Source: Massilia sp. 9I (lineage in GTDB: Bacteria > Pseudomonadota > Gammaproteobacteria > Burkholderiales > Burkholderiaceae_D). From it: a DNA stretch of 64,000 bases. The position numbers were made by a program, and so were the translations under genes. The notes under the pieces are model-generated. The model did no database searches. It was not told the DNA's origin and was given only the letters and a program-made list of their open reading frames with translations. Below, piece after piece: positions 8,838-16,571 of the stretch; the stretch's first letter is position 1, and each line of letters opens with the position of its first letter. The DNA is taken from the NCBI RefSeq assembly GCF_902506415.1, contig NZ_LR733275.1:4688176-4752175 (forward strand). Direction: 5' to 3'.

Positions 8838-10957
8838 TGAACAGCATCAAACTGCCGGCATGGATGAGCGGCCTCGGTAGCCGGGGCGGCAGCGCCCTGG
8901 CTGCGCCGCTCCTGATCATCGTCCTGCTGGCGATGATGATCCTGCCGCTGCCGGCCTTCGTGCTGGACGTGTTCTTCAGCTTTAACATCGCGCTGTCCGT
9001 CATCGTCCTGCTGACCGCCCTGTACACGGTCAAGCCGCTCGACTTCATGGCCTTCCCGGCCATCCTGCTGGTCTCCACCATGCTGCGCCTGTCGCTGAAC
9101 GTGGCCTCGACCCGTATCGTGCTGACCGAAGGCCACACCGGCGGCGCCGCCGCCGGCAAGGTCATCGAAGCCTTCGGCCACTTCCTCATCGGCGGCAACT
9201 ACACCGTCGGTATCGTGGTCTTTATCATCCTGACCATCATTAACTTCTCCGTCGTGACCAAGGGCGCGGGCCGTATCGCCGAAGTCGGCGCACGTTTCGC
9301 ACTGGACGCGATGCCGGGCAAGCAGATGGCGATCGACGCCGACCTGAATGCCGGCCTGATCGGCGAAGCCGACGCCCGCAAGCGCCGCAACGAAGTGGCC
9401 CAGGAAGCCGAGTTCTACGGCGCGATGGACGGCGCCTCCAAGTACGTGAAGGGCGACGCCGTCGCCGGCATCATGATCACCCTGATCAACGTCATCGGCG
9501 GCCTGATCGTCGGCGTGGTGCAGCACGACCTGTCCTTCGGCGAAGCCTCGAAGCTGTACACCCTGCTGGCCATCGGTGACGGCCTGGTGGCGCAGATTCC
9601 TTCGCTGATCATCTCGATCGCGGCCGGTATGGTGGTGTCGCGCGTCGCCAGCGACGAAGACATCAGCAGCCAGCTGACCAACCAGCTGTTCGCGCGCCCG
9701 GAAGCCCTGTACATCACCGGCGGCATCATCTTCGCGCTGGGCCTGATCCCGGGCATGCCGAACCTGGTGTTCCTGCTGCTGGGCAGCGCCCTGTGCGGCG
9801 GCGGTTACATGATTGCCAAGCGCAAGAAGGAACAGCCGGAGAAGGAAGCGGCAGCGGCGGCCGAAGCGGCGGCCACCGCTGCGGCGGGCGGCGCGGCCAA
9901 CCCGGCCGAGTCGGAAGAGGCGACCTGGCAGGACGTCATGGCGGTCGACACCCTGGGCCTCGAAGTGGGCTACCGCCTGATCCCGCTGGTCGACAAGACC
10001 CAGGGCGGCGAGCTGCTCAAGCGCATCAAGGGCATCCGCAAGAAGTTCGCCCAGGAAGTCGGCTTCCTGGCGCCGCCGGTGCACATCCGCGACAACCTGG
10101 AACTGAAGCCCTCGGCCTACCGCATCACCCTGAAGGGCGTGGAAGTGGGCACCGGCGAAGCCATGAACGGCCAGTTCCTGGCAATCAACCCGGGCATGGC
10201 CAGCGGCACGCTGCCGGGCCTGGTGACGGTCGATCCGGCCTTCGGCCTGCCGGCAACCTGGATCGACGCCAGCCTGCGCGACGAGGCGCAGAGCATGGGC
10301 TACACCGTGGTCGACGCCGGCACCGTGGTGGCGACCCACCTGAACCACCTGATCACGACCCACGCCTCGGAACTGCTGGGCCGCCTGGAAGTGCAGGCGC
10401 TGCTCGACCACCTGCAAAAGGAAACCCCGAAGCTGGTGGAAGACCTGGTGCCGAAGGTCGTCTCGCTGTCGACCCTGCAGAAGGTGCTGCAGAACCTGCT
10501 GCAGGAAGGCGTGCATATCCGCGACATGCGCACCATCATCGAAGCGCTGTCGGAATATGCCAACCAGACCCAGGACCCGAACGAACTGACCGCCATGGTG
10601 CGGGTGGCGCTGGGCCGCGCGATCGTGCAGCAGTTGTTCCCCGGCGCCAGCGAGCTGGCGGTGATGACCCTCGACAACCGCCTCGAGCGCCTCCTGATGC
10701 AGGCGATGGGCGCGGGCGGCGATGGCGCCGGCATCGAACCGGGCCTGGCCGACACCATCGCCCAGCAGGCGGCGAATGCCGCCCAGCAGCAGGAGCAGAT
10801 GGGCCTGAGCCCGGTACTCCTGGTGCCGGCCCCGCTGCGCGTGCTCCTGTCGCGCTTCCTGCGCCGCGCGGTGCCGCAGCTGAAGGTGCTGTCGCATAAC
10901 GAGATTCCGGAGACCAAGACGATTCGGGTGACCAGTTTGGTCGGCGTGCCGATGTAA
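8837..10957 (+). CDS. flhA: Flagellar export gate protein FlhA
   Basis: FlhA forms the nonameric export channel ring that docks substrate-chaperone complexes and couples export to the proton motive force. The length of 706 residues is normal. The N-terminal half has about eight membrane segments. The conserved cytoplasmic FHIPEP-family region is present: 'LRLSLNVASTRIVL', 'VVTKGAGRIAEVGARFALDAMPGKQMAIDADL', then 'AEFYGAMDGASKYVKGDA'. An Ala/Glu-rich linker (about residues 330-355) leads to the C-terminal substrate-binding domain. This gene directly follows flhB and is separated from flhF by a 377-base gap containing an inverted repeat. Confidence 0.97.
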   Translation: MNSIKLPAWMSGLGSRGGSALAAPLLIIVLLAMMILPLPAFVLDVFFSFNIALSVIVLLTALYTVKPLDFMAFPAILLVSTMLRLSLNVASTRIVLTEGHTGGAAAGKVIEAFGHFLIGGNYTVGIVVFIILTIINFSVVTKGAGRIAEVGARFALDAMPGKQMAIDADLNAGLIGEADARKRRNEVAQEAEFYGAMDGASKYVKGDAVAGIMITLINVIGGLIVGVVQHDLSFGEASKLYTLLAIGDGLVAQIPSLIISIAAGMVVSRVASDEDISSQLTNQLFARPEALYITGGIIFALGLIPGMPNLVFLLLGSALCGGGYMIAKRKKEQPEKEAAAAAEAAATAAAGGAANPAESEEATWQDVMAVDTLGLEVGYRLIPLVDKTQGGELLKRIKGIRKKFAQEVGFLAPPVHIRDNLELKPSAYRITLKGVEVGTGEAMNGQFLAINPGMASGTLPGLVTVDPAFGLPATWIDASLRDEAQSMGYTVVDAGTVVATHLNHLITTHASELLGRLEVQALLDHLQKETPKLVEDLVPKVVSLSTLQKVLQNLLQEGVHIRDMRTIIEALSEYANQTQDPNELTAMVRVALGRAIVQQLFPGASELAVMTLDNRLERLLMQAMGAGGDGAGIEPGLADTIAQQAANAAQQQEQMGLSPVLLVPAPLRVLLSRFLRRAVPQLKVLSHNEIPETKTIRVTSLVGVPM

Positions 10958-11000
10958 GTAGTGGACCGTCAGCCTTCTTTTGTTCACCTAGCAGCAAAAC

Positions 11001-11095
11001 CGTCGTTCCGGCGAAGGCCGGAACCCAATTTTGTTGAATAGTCGATGGCCCGACTTCGGACGGGAAATTGGGTCCCGGCCTTCGCCGGGACGACG
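11001..11095. repeat. Long imperfect inverted repeat between flhA and flhF
   Basis: The two 31-base arms at 11001-11031 and 11065-11095 are reverse complements with two mismatches. Each contains the core CCGGCGAAGGCCGG or its G/C-varied mate CCCGGCCTTCGCCGGG, bordered by CGTCG and CCCAATTT. This is a dispersed palindromic intergenic type common in proteobacteria. The rest of the 10958-11334 gap shows no gene; only the flhF ribosome binding site GGAGAGA (11324-11330) is clear there. Confidence 0.75.
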
Positions 11096-11334
11096 TTGAT
11101 AGAGGGTAGATAACGCGTACTTACGCGACGTTGGCATCGCCAGTAGCCAATCCGGCATCTTTCGTCGTCCCGCCGCTCCTCGCGCAGCAAACCTCCGCCT
11201 TTTGAAATAAGCCGTTTTCCCCTTCTTTCTCTCCCGATGGTTTCCTTACGGCATCGCCAATAATGCTGACTATGGACGGGCGATTGCGCCTGCGACGAAC
11301 ATAGAACAGTACAAGTGAAGTGCGGAGAGAAACG

Positions 11335-12744
11335 ATGAACGTGAAGAAATTTACAGCGGCTACTTCCCGTGACGCCTTGCGCAAGGTGCGCGAGGCGCTC
11401 GGCCCTGACGCGGTCATCCTCTCCAACCGTCCGGTCGACGGCGTGGTCGAGATCCTCGCACTCGACAACGACGACGTCGCCTCGCTGGCTTCCCCGGCCA
11501 TCGAAGAGCCGCAGGTGCCGAGCTTCCAGGCTTTCGACAACGATTTCGACCCGGAACCGGTATTTGCCCGCGCCCCGGCCCCGGCCCCGCGCGCCGCCCA
11601 GCCCAAGCTGGACCCGTTCGCCGGCCAGCCTTACGTCGAACGCCGCGCCGCCCCGTTGGCCGAGCCGGAAATCCCGCCGACCTACGTCAACCGCCGCGCC
11701 CCGACGCAGGAACCGGGCATCGACATGGCCGCCATGACCCAGATGATGAGCGCCGCCATCGCCTCTGCCAAGGAATCGGCCGCCGCAGAGATGAGCGGCA
11801 TGATGAACGAGATCCGCGCCATGCGCGGCCTGATGGAAACCCAGCTGGCCGAGCTGTCCTGGAACGCCACCGCCCAGCGCGAGCCGCAGAAGGCCGCCGT
11901 GCTGCGCGAGATGCTGGCCGCCGGTTTCTCGGCGACCCTGGCGCGCTACCTGATCGACAAGATGCCGGCGACCAAAGATGCTGCTGAAGCGCTGCGCTGG
12001 ATCAAGACCGTGCTGGCGCGTAACCTGACCACCATCGCCAACGAAGACGACCTGCTGAACCGCGGCGGCGTGTTCGCCCTGGTCGGTCCGACCGGCGTCG
12101 GCAAGACCACCACCACCGCCAAGCTGGCCGCGCGCTGCGTGATGCGCCACGGCCCGGACAAGCTGGCCCTGATCACCACCGACGCTTACCGTATCGGCGG
12201 CCACGAGCAGCTGCGCATCTACGGCAAGATCCTGGGCGTGATGGTGCACTCGGTGAAGGACGAAGCCGACCTGCGCATCGCCCTGAAAGAACTCAAGAAC
12301 AAGCACACCGTGCTGATCGACACCATCGGCATGTCGCAGCGCGACCAGATGGTGACCGAACAGGTGGCGATGCTGTCCGAATCCGGCGCCGACGTGAAGC
12401 GCCTGCTGTGCCTGAACGCGACCTCGACCAACGAGACCCTGAACGAAGTGGTGCGCGCTTATCAAGGCTCGGGCCTGGCCGGCTGCATCATGACCAAGCT
12501 GGACGAAGCCGCTTCGATCGGCAACGTGCTCGACGTCGTGATCCGCCAGAAGCTGAACCTGCACTACATCTCGAACGGCCAGCGCGTGCCGGAAGACCTG
12601 CACCTGGCCGACCGCGCCATGCTGATCGACCGCGCTTTCCGCAATACCAGGAATAGCGCCGCCCAGTTCGGCGACGCCGACCTGCCGCTGATGATGGCTG
12701 CTGCCGCCGCCGACCGTTCGCTGCGCGAGGTGCACCTTGGCTAG
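11335..12744 (+). CDS. flhF: Flagellar SRP-like GTPase FlhF
   Basis: FlhF is a signal-recognition-particle-type GTPase that sets the place (often the pole) and number of flagella. I start it at 11335 because the protein then begins 'MNVKKFTAATSRDALRKVR', the usual FlhF start, with GGAGAGA upstream. This gives 469 residues: the N-terminal B domain, a Pro/Ala-rich linker (about 70-120), a helical N domain and the GTPase domain. The G1 loop GPTGVGKT is at 251-258, followed by 'ITTDAYRIGGHEQLRIYGK' and 'DTIGMSQRD'. The 'MTKLDEAASIGN' motif completes the set. Its end overlaps the next gene by eight bases, which fits the flhF-flhG pair. Confidence 0.95.
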   Translation: MNVKKFTAATSRDALRKVREALGPDAVILSNRPVDGVVEILALDNDDVASLASPAIEEPQVPSFQAFDNDFDPEPVFARAPAPAPRAAQPKLDPFAGQPYVERRAAPLAEPEIPPTYVNRRAPTQEPGIDMAAMTQMMSAAIASAKESAAAEMSGMMNEIRAMRGLMETQLAELSWNATAQREPQKAAVLREMLAAGFSATLARYLIDKMPATKDAAEALRWIKTVLARNLTTIANEDDLLNRGGVFALVGPTGVGKTTTTAKLAARCVMRHGPDKLALITTDAYRIGGHEQLRIYGKILGVMVHSVKDEADLRIALKELKNKHTVLIDTIGMSQRDQMVTEQVAMLSESGADVKRLLCLNATSTNETLNEVVRAYQGSGLAGCIMTKLDEAASIGNVLDVVIRQKLNLHYISNGQRVPEDLHLADRAMLIDRAFRNTRNSAAQFGDADLPLMMAAAAADRSLREVHLG

Positions 12745-13555
12745 TTTCGATTTCGACCAGGCCGAAGGCCTGCGCCGGATGCTGCAGGGCCCGCGCCCGC
12801 GCATCGTCACCTTCCTCTCCGCCACCCCTGAAGACGACAAGGGCGCGATGCTGGTCAACCTGGGCGCCTCGCTGGCTCAGACCGGCAACGAAGTCCTGAT
12901 CGTCGACGCCTGCGAACGCGACTATGGCGTGGCACGCCGCCTGGGCTTGAGCCGCGCCGCCAGCCTGGCGAACGTGGCGCGCCAGGAGTGCGGCCTGAAC
13001 CAGGTGCTGCACGCGGTGCCGCAGGGTTTCTCGGTGGCCTCGCTCGGTACGCCGGCCGGGACGTCCGATGCGCGCCGCCTGGCCAAGACCTTCGACGTGC
13101 TGGTCAAGCAGGCCGGCATCGTGATGGTCGACGGCGAACTGGGCCCGGATGGCGACTTCCCGTTGCCCCTGATGGCCAGTTCCGAGATCGTGGTGCAGGT
13201 GGGAACCTCCGCCGCCTCGATCACCAACGCCTACGCGCTGATCAAGCGCCTGTCCCAGCAGCTGGGGCGCCGTCCTTTCGGCATCCTTGTTACCGGCGCG
13301 ACAGAGGCGGAGGCCAAGGTGGTATACGATAATATGTCTACCGCGGCAACACGTTACCTGGCGGTCAGCCTGGGCTCGATGGGCTCGGTGCCGGCCGACG
13401 AGTACCTGCACCGGGCCGCGCGCCTGGGCCGTGCGGTGGTCGATGCCTTCCCGCTGGCGGGGGCTTCGGTTGCCTTCCGGCGCCTGGCGGGCAAGTTCGC
13501 GCTGCACGCGATGCCCGGGCTGGGCAGGGGAGGCAGTGCACACGTCGGGCATTAA
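12737..13555 (+). CDS. flhG: FlhG/FleN-like MinD-family protein with degenerate Walker A
   Basis: The position directly after flhF and before fliA, the 272-residue length and the C-terminal half identify this as FlhG/FleN, the MinD-type ATPase that limits flagellar number. The supporting pattern includes 'TSAASITNAYALIKRL', 'ILVTGATEAEAKVVYDNM' and 'PADEYLHRAARLGRAVVDAFP'. The nucleotide site is unusual. Where the family has GKGGVGKT, this protein reads 'SATPEDDKGAM' (28-38): the signature lysine, the glycines and the Thr are lost, and only Lys35 can be aligned. 'VDACERDYGVARRLGL' replaces the usual switch I. It may bind ATP poorly or not at all and act as a non-catalytic partner of FlhF. Confidence 0.82.
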   Translation: MASFDFDQAEGLRRMLQGPRPRIVTFLSATPEDDKGAMLVNLGASLAQTGNEVLIVDACERDYGVARRLGLSRAASLANVARQECGLNQVLHAVPQGFSVASLGTPAGTSDARRLAKTFDVLVKQAGIVMVDGELGPDGDFPLPLMASSEIVVQVGTSAASITNAYALIKRLSQQLGRRPFGILVTGATEAEAKVVYDNMSTAATRYLAVSLGSMGSVPADEYLHRAARLGRAVVDAFPLAGASVAFRRLAGKFALHAMPGLGRGGSAHVGH

Positions 13556-13591
13556 GAAGAACACGAAACGCGGGAAAGATAAGCAGAACGC

Positions 13592-14323
13592 ATGTACACG
13601 GTCAAAGGGAAAGCGGACAAGAACCATTTGCTGACGGAGCACATGCCGTTGGTGAAGCGTCTTGCCCACCACATGAAGGCCAAGCTGCCGCCTTCGGTGG
13701 AAGTCGATGACCTGGTACAGGCCGGCATGATCGGCCTGCTGGACGCGATCAACCGCTACGAGGACAACCACGGCGCCCAGTTCGAGACCTATGCCGTCTT
13801 GCGCATCCGCGGCGCCATGCTGGACGAGTTGCGCAACAGCGACTGGATGCCGCGCTCGACGCGCCAGAACATGCGCAAGGTCGAAGCCGCGATGGAAGCG
13901 CTGCAGCAGCGCCTGGGCCGTCCGGCCAGCGAATCCGAGATCGCCAAGTCCCTCAAGATGTCGCTCGGCGACTACCAGGAGATGCTGGGCGACTCCGGCG
14001 GCCATCAGCTGCTGTACTACGAAGACTTCCACGACGAAGAAGGCGGCAGTGACGGCTTCCTCGACCGCTATGCGGTGGACGACGACGATCCGCTGCGCAG
14101 CCTGCTCGATACCGGCTTCCGCCAGGCCGTGATCGACGCCATCGATAACCTGCCGCCGCGCGAGAAGATGCTGATGGGCCTCTACTACGAGGAAGAACTC
14201 AACCTGAAGGAAATCGGCGCCGTCATGGGCGTGAGCGAATCGCGGGTGTCGCAGCTGCACACCCAGGCCGTTTCACGCCTGCGCGCCGCACTCAAGGAGC
14301 AGCTATGGACTGGGCCAGCGTAG
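13592..14323 (+). CDS. fliA: Flagellar sigma factor 28 (FliA)
   Basis: FliA directs RNA polymerase to late flagellar promoters. The 243-residue protein has sigma region 2 ('HMPLVKRLAHHMKAKLPPSVEVDDLVQAGMIGLLDAI' region, residues 18-54). Region 3 includes 'DWMPRSTRQNMRKVEAAMEAL', and region 4 has the helix-turn-helix 'EELNLKEIGAVMGVSESRVSQLH'. A matching promoter is visible upstream of flgM at 37587-37613, and flgM itself (its anti-sigma) is at 37206-37538. The gene overlaps motC by 19 bases. In Pseudomonas-type clusters chemotaxis genes sit between fliA and motC; here none do. Confidence 0.96.
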   Translation: MYTVKGKADKNHLLTEHMPLVKRLAHHMKAKLPPSVEVDDLVQAGMIGLLDAINRYEDNHGAQFETYAVLRIRGAMLDELRNSDWMPRSTRQNMRKVEAAMEALQQRLGRPASESEIAKSLKMSLGDYQEMLGDSGGHQLLYYEDFHDEEGGSDGFLDRYAVDDDDPLRSLLDTGFRQAVIDAIDNLPPREKMLMGLYYEEELNLKEIGAVMGVSESRVSQLHTQAVSRLRAALKEQLWTGPA

Positions 14324-15048
14324 CCGGCCTGGTGCTCGCGATCGCGGGCGTACTGGTCGGCCATACCCTGGATGGCGGCAAGTTCGCCTCGCTGATCCAG
14401 CCGGCCGCCTTCGCCATCGTGGTGATCGGCACCGCGGGCGCCGTGCTGCTGCAGAGCGAACGGCGCAGCTTCATGCTGGGCCTGCGCATGCTGCGCTGGG
14501 TGTTCGTTCCGCCCAAATCCGACCGCGACAAACTGTCGCGCGAGATCGCGCTGTGGAGCCTCTCGGCGCGGCGCGATGGCCTGCTCTCGCTCGAGCAGTA
14601 CATGGCCACCAAAGACAAATTCATCCAGAAGGGCCTGCGCCTGGTGGTCGACGGCATCGCCCCCGACAAGATCCGCAGCCTGCTCGAGAACGAGATCAAC
14701 GCCTACGAATTCGCGCAGCGCCAGGCCGCGCGCATCTGGGAATCGGCGGCCGGCTATGCACCGACCATCGGCATCCTGGGCGCGGTGCTGGGCCTGATCC
14801 ACGTGATGGAAAACCTGTCCGATCCCGCGCGCCTGGGCTCCGGCATCGCGGTGGCTTTCGTCTCCACCGTGTACGGCGTGGGTCTGGCCAACCTGTTCTT
14901 CTACCCGGTCGGGAACAAGCTGAAGGCCATCGTCAGCGACAAGGTGGCCCAGTACGAAATCCTCGCCGAAGTCTTCCACGACCTCGCCAGCGGCGACCAC
15001 ACCCGCGTCGTCGACGAGCGGGTGGCCAGCCTGCTGACGCGCCACTAA
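14305..15048 (+). CDS. motC: Flagellar stator protein, MotA/PomA family (MotC)
   Basis: This is the proton-channel stator subunit of the flagellar motor. The 247-residue protein has four membrane segments: two near the N-terminus (about 5-22 and 33-50) and two after residue 145 ('YAPTIGILGAVLGLIHVM' and 'IAVAFVSTVYGVGLANLFF'). The cytoplasmic loop carries the charged region that contacts FliG. The family feature 'SAAGYAPTIGILGAVLGL' including the conserved prolines is clear. AAGGAG (14294-14299) precedes the ATG. I use the name motC because the gene sits after flhF-flhG-fliA with a MotD-like partner, as in Pseudomonas; a motA/motB pair may exist elsewhere. Confidence 0.9.
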   Translation: MDWASVAGLVLAIAGVLVGHTLDGGKFASLIQPAAFAIVVIGTAGAVLLQSERRSFMLGLRMLRWVFVPPKSDRDKLSREIALWSLSARRDGLLSLEQYMATKDKFIQKGLRLVVDGIAPDKIRSLLENEINAYEFAQRQAARIWESAAGYAPTIGILGAVLGLIHVMENLSDPARLGSGIAVAFVSTVYGVGLANLFFYPVGNKLKAIVSDKVAQYEILAEVFHDLASGDHTRVVDERVASLLTRH

Positions 15049-15055
15049 GCACATC

Positions 15056-15808
15056 ATGGCGCGCAAACGCTACGAGGAAGGCACGGGCGAACACCACGAG
15101 CGCTGGCTGATTTCCTATGCCGATTTCATCACGCTGCTGTTCGCCTTCTTCGTCGTCATGTACGCGATCTCGATCGTCAACGAGGGCAAGTACGCGGTCC
15201 TGTCCGAAGCCCTGGGCGACGCCTTTGGCGGACGCCAGATGGCGCCGCAGGCCTATACCAGCGTCGAGCCGGTGCTGCCGCTGTCGCACATCGTCAACCG
15301 CAAGCGCCATGAAGCCGCCAAGCGCGAACGCGAGCGCATGGAGACCCTGGCGCGCGACCTGAACGCGACCCTGCTGCCCCTGGTGAAATCGGGGCAGGTG
15401 CGGGTGACGCAGAATGCGCGCGGCATCAGCATCGAACTCAATGCCAGCGTGCTGTTCGCGCAAGGCGAGGCGACGCTGCAGCCGGACGCACGCGAGGTGC
15501 TGGGCGAAGTGGCAGGATTGCTCAAGAACGATCCGCACCGGATCGAGGTCGAAGGCCATACCGACAACACCCCGATCGCGAGCGAGAAATACGCGTCGAA
15601 CTGGGAACTGTCGGCGGTGCGCGCGGCCAGCGTGGTGCGGCTGTTCATCGAGAACGGCATCCAGGATGCGCGCCTGGCGGCGATCGGCCACGGCGCCACG
15701 CGTCCGGTGGCGCCGAACGACAGCGCCGCCAACCAGGCCCGCAACCGGCGCGTGGCGGTGATGATCCTGGCCGCGCTGCCGGAGCCCTTGCCGACAGGCG
15801 TGCAATAA
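15056..15808 (+). CDS. motD: Flagellar stator protein, MotB/MotD family
   Basis: This is the peptidoglycan-anchored partner of the preceding MotA-type protein. The 250-residue protein has one membrane helix directly after 'RWLISYADFITLLFAFFVV'. Asp23 is the proton-binding aspartate essential in MotB homologues. After a charged plug/linker region, the OmpA-like domain begins at about residue 110. It contains 'FAQGEATLQPDA', 'IEVEGHTDNTPI', 'NWELSAVRAASVVR' and 'NRRVAVMIL', all standard for peptidoglycan binding. The start lies seven bases after the motC stop. Motif order and length match MotD/MotB of Pseudomonas and Burkholderia. Confidence 0.93.
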   Translation: MARKRYEEGTGEHHERWLISYADFITLLFAFFVVMYAISIVNEGKYAVLSEALGDAFGGRQMAPQAYTSVEPVLPLSHIVNRKRHEAAKRERERMETLARDLNATLLPLVKSGQVRVTQNARGISIELNASVLFAQGEATLQPDAREVLGEVAGLLKNDPHRIEVEGHTDNTPIASEKYASNWELSAVRAASVVRLFIENGIQDARLAAIGHGATRPVAPNDSAANQARNRRVAVMILAALPEPLPTGVQ

Positions 15809-15845
15809 TATTTCATTTTCGTGCTTGTTTTGAAATAATATTTCA
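15804..15845 (+). promoter_or_regulatory. AT-rich direct repeat upstream of the 15855 gene
   Basis: AATAATATTTCA occurs at 15804-15815 and again at 15834-15845, exactly 30 bases apart, in an otherwise GC-rich region. The first copy overlaps the motD stop, and the second runs into the GGAG ribosome binding site (15846-15849 region) of the next gene. The element may hold the promoter or a regulator site. No clean -35/-10 pair can be assigned. Confidence 0.35.
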
Positions 15846-15854
15846 GGAGTCCAC

Positions 15855-16355
15855 ATGCATGCGAAACGCATCCTGCCACCGCTGCTGCTCGCCCTCGGAG
15901 GCCTGGTGAGTACCGTCGGCGCGGTCGAGAGCGAAGACCAGGTGCGCCACCAGCTCGAAGTGGAAACCACGGGCGGCAAGGTGAAGCTGCGCCTGCTGGT
16001 CGAGAACCGCGGCGAGACCACGATCTACGTCCCGCGCGAAGTCGCCGCCGGCGACGAGCTGACCGGCCCGCGCTTCGAGCTGCGCGAGGTCAAGGGTGGC
16101 AAGGCCGGCGCGCCGCTGGCCTATACCGGCATGATGGTCAAGCGCGCCGCCTTGAGCGCTGCGGATTTTCAAGCCGTGGCCCCGCACACGATGCACATGA
16201 ACACCATCGACATCACGCCGACCTACGCCTTCAGAAAGGGCGCGGGCAACTACGAAGTGCGCTACGACGGCCCCTGGCTGCTCGATACCACCCAGCTCGA
16301 TGCGGTCCGGCACAGCCCTGCGGCGCCGGTGCGCTTCAGCTTTACGGCGCGCTGA
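15855..16355 (+). CDS. Secreted stand-alone beta-sandwich protein related to the N-domain of M35 peptidases
   Basis: The 166-residue protein has a signal peptide (core about 6-20, cut near 'VGAVES') and then a single domain. Its pattern 'FELREVKGG...AYTGMMVKRAALSAADF...' runs parallel to 'FEVRRDGQPVPYLGAHVKRAAPTAADY' in the N-terminal region of the M35 peptidase at 18145-19266. It is equally close to the M35 protein at 31482-32546. The following ELSSLY-type strand and 'YEVRY' match 'YQISY' and 'YQLRY' there. The zinc-binding peptidase domain is absent. It may bind the same partner, act as a chaperone or inhibitor of the peptidases, or be a degenerate paralogue. The homology is by eye; the function is unknown. 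Confidence 0.65.
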   Translation: MHAKRILPPLLLALGGLVSTVGAVESEDQVRHQLEVETTGGKVKLRLLVENRGETTIYVPREVAAGDELTGPRFELREVKGGKAGAPLAYTGMMVKRAALSAADFQAVAPHTMHMNTIDITPTYAFRKGAGNYEVRYDGPWLLDTTQLDAVRHSPAAPVRFSFTAR

Positions 16356-16571
16356 GCCTGTCCTCCGAGACATGTAAAAACGCAAGAATTTGAATCGTTT
16401 TGCGCCGGGCCAACGCCGGCTTCATGCCGGCTGGCATCCGTCCTGTGGTTGATCAATGGCGCTCCGGGTTGCGCTTGTGAGCGTGTGGGCGAGCTTGTAC
16501 TGTCGAGTCAGCTAGTTCGCTTCCCGCGCCGGCTTCATCCGGAGCCGGGCTATCCACCGGAGTGTGCCATC

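Noticed and set aside
10984-11320. Possible coding sequence containing 'VPAKAGT' and 'GLRRND'-like peptides on the minus strand
   Set aside because: These peptides are translations of the inverted repeat at 11001-11095, a known kind of artefact.
12737-13555. FlhG as a pseudogene
   Set aside because: The frame is open, full length and overlaps flhF normally; the C-terminal half is well conserved, so loss of the Walker A motif looks like divergence rather than decay.
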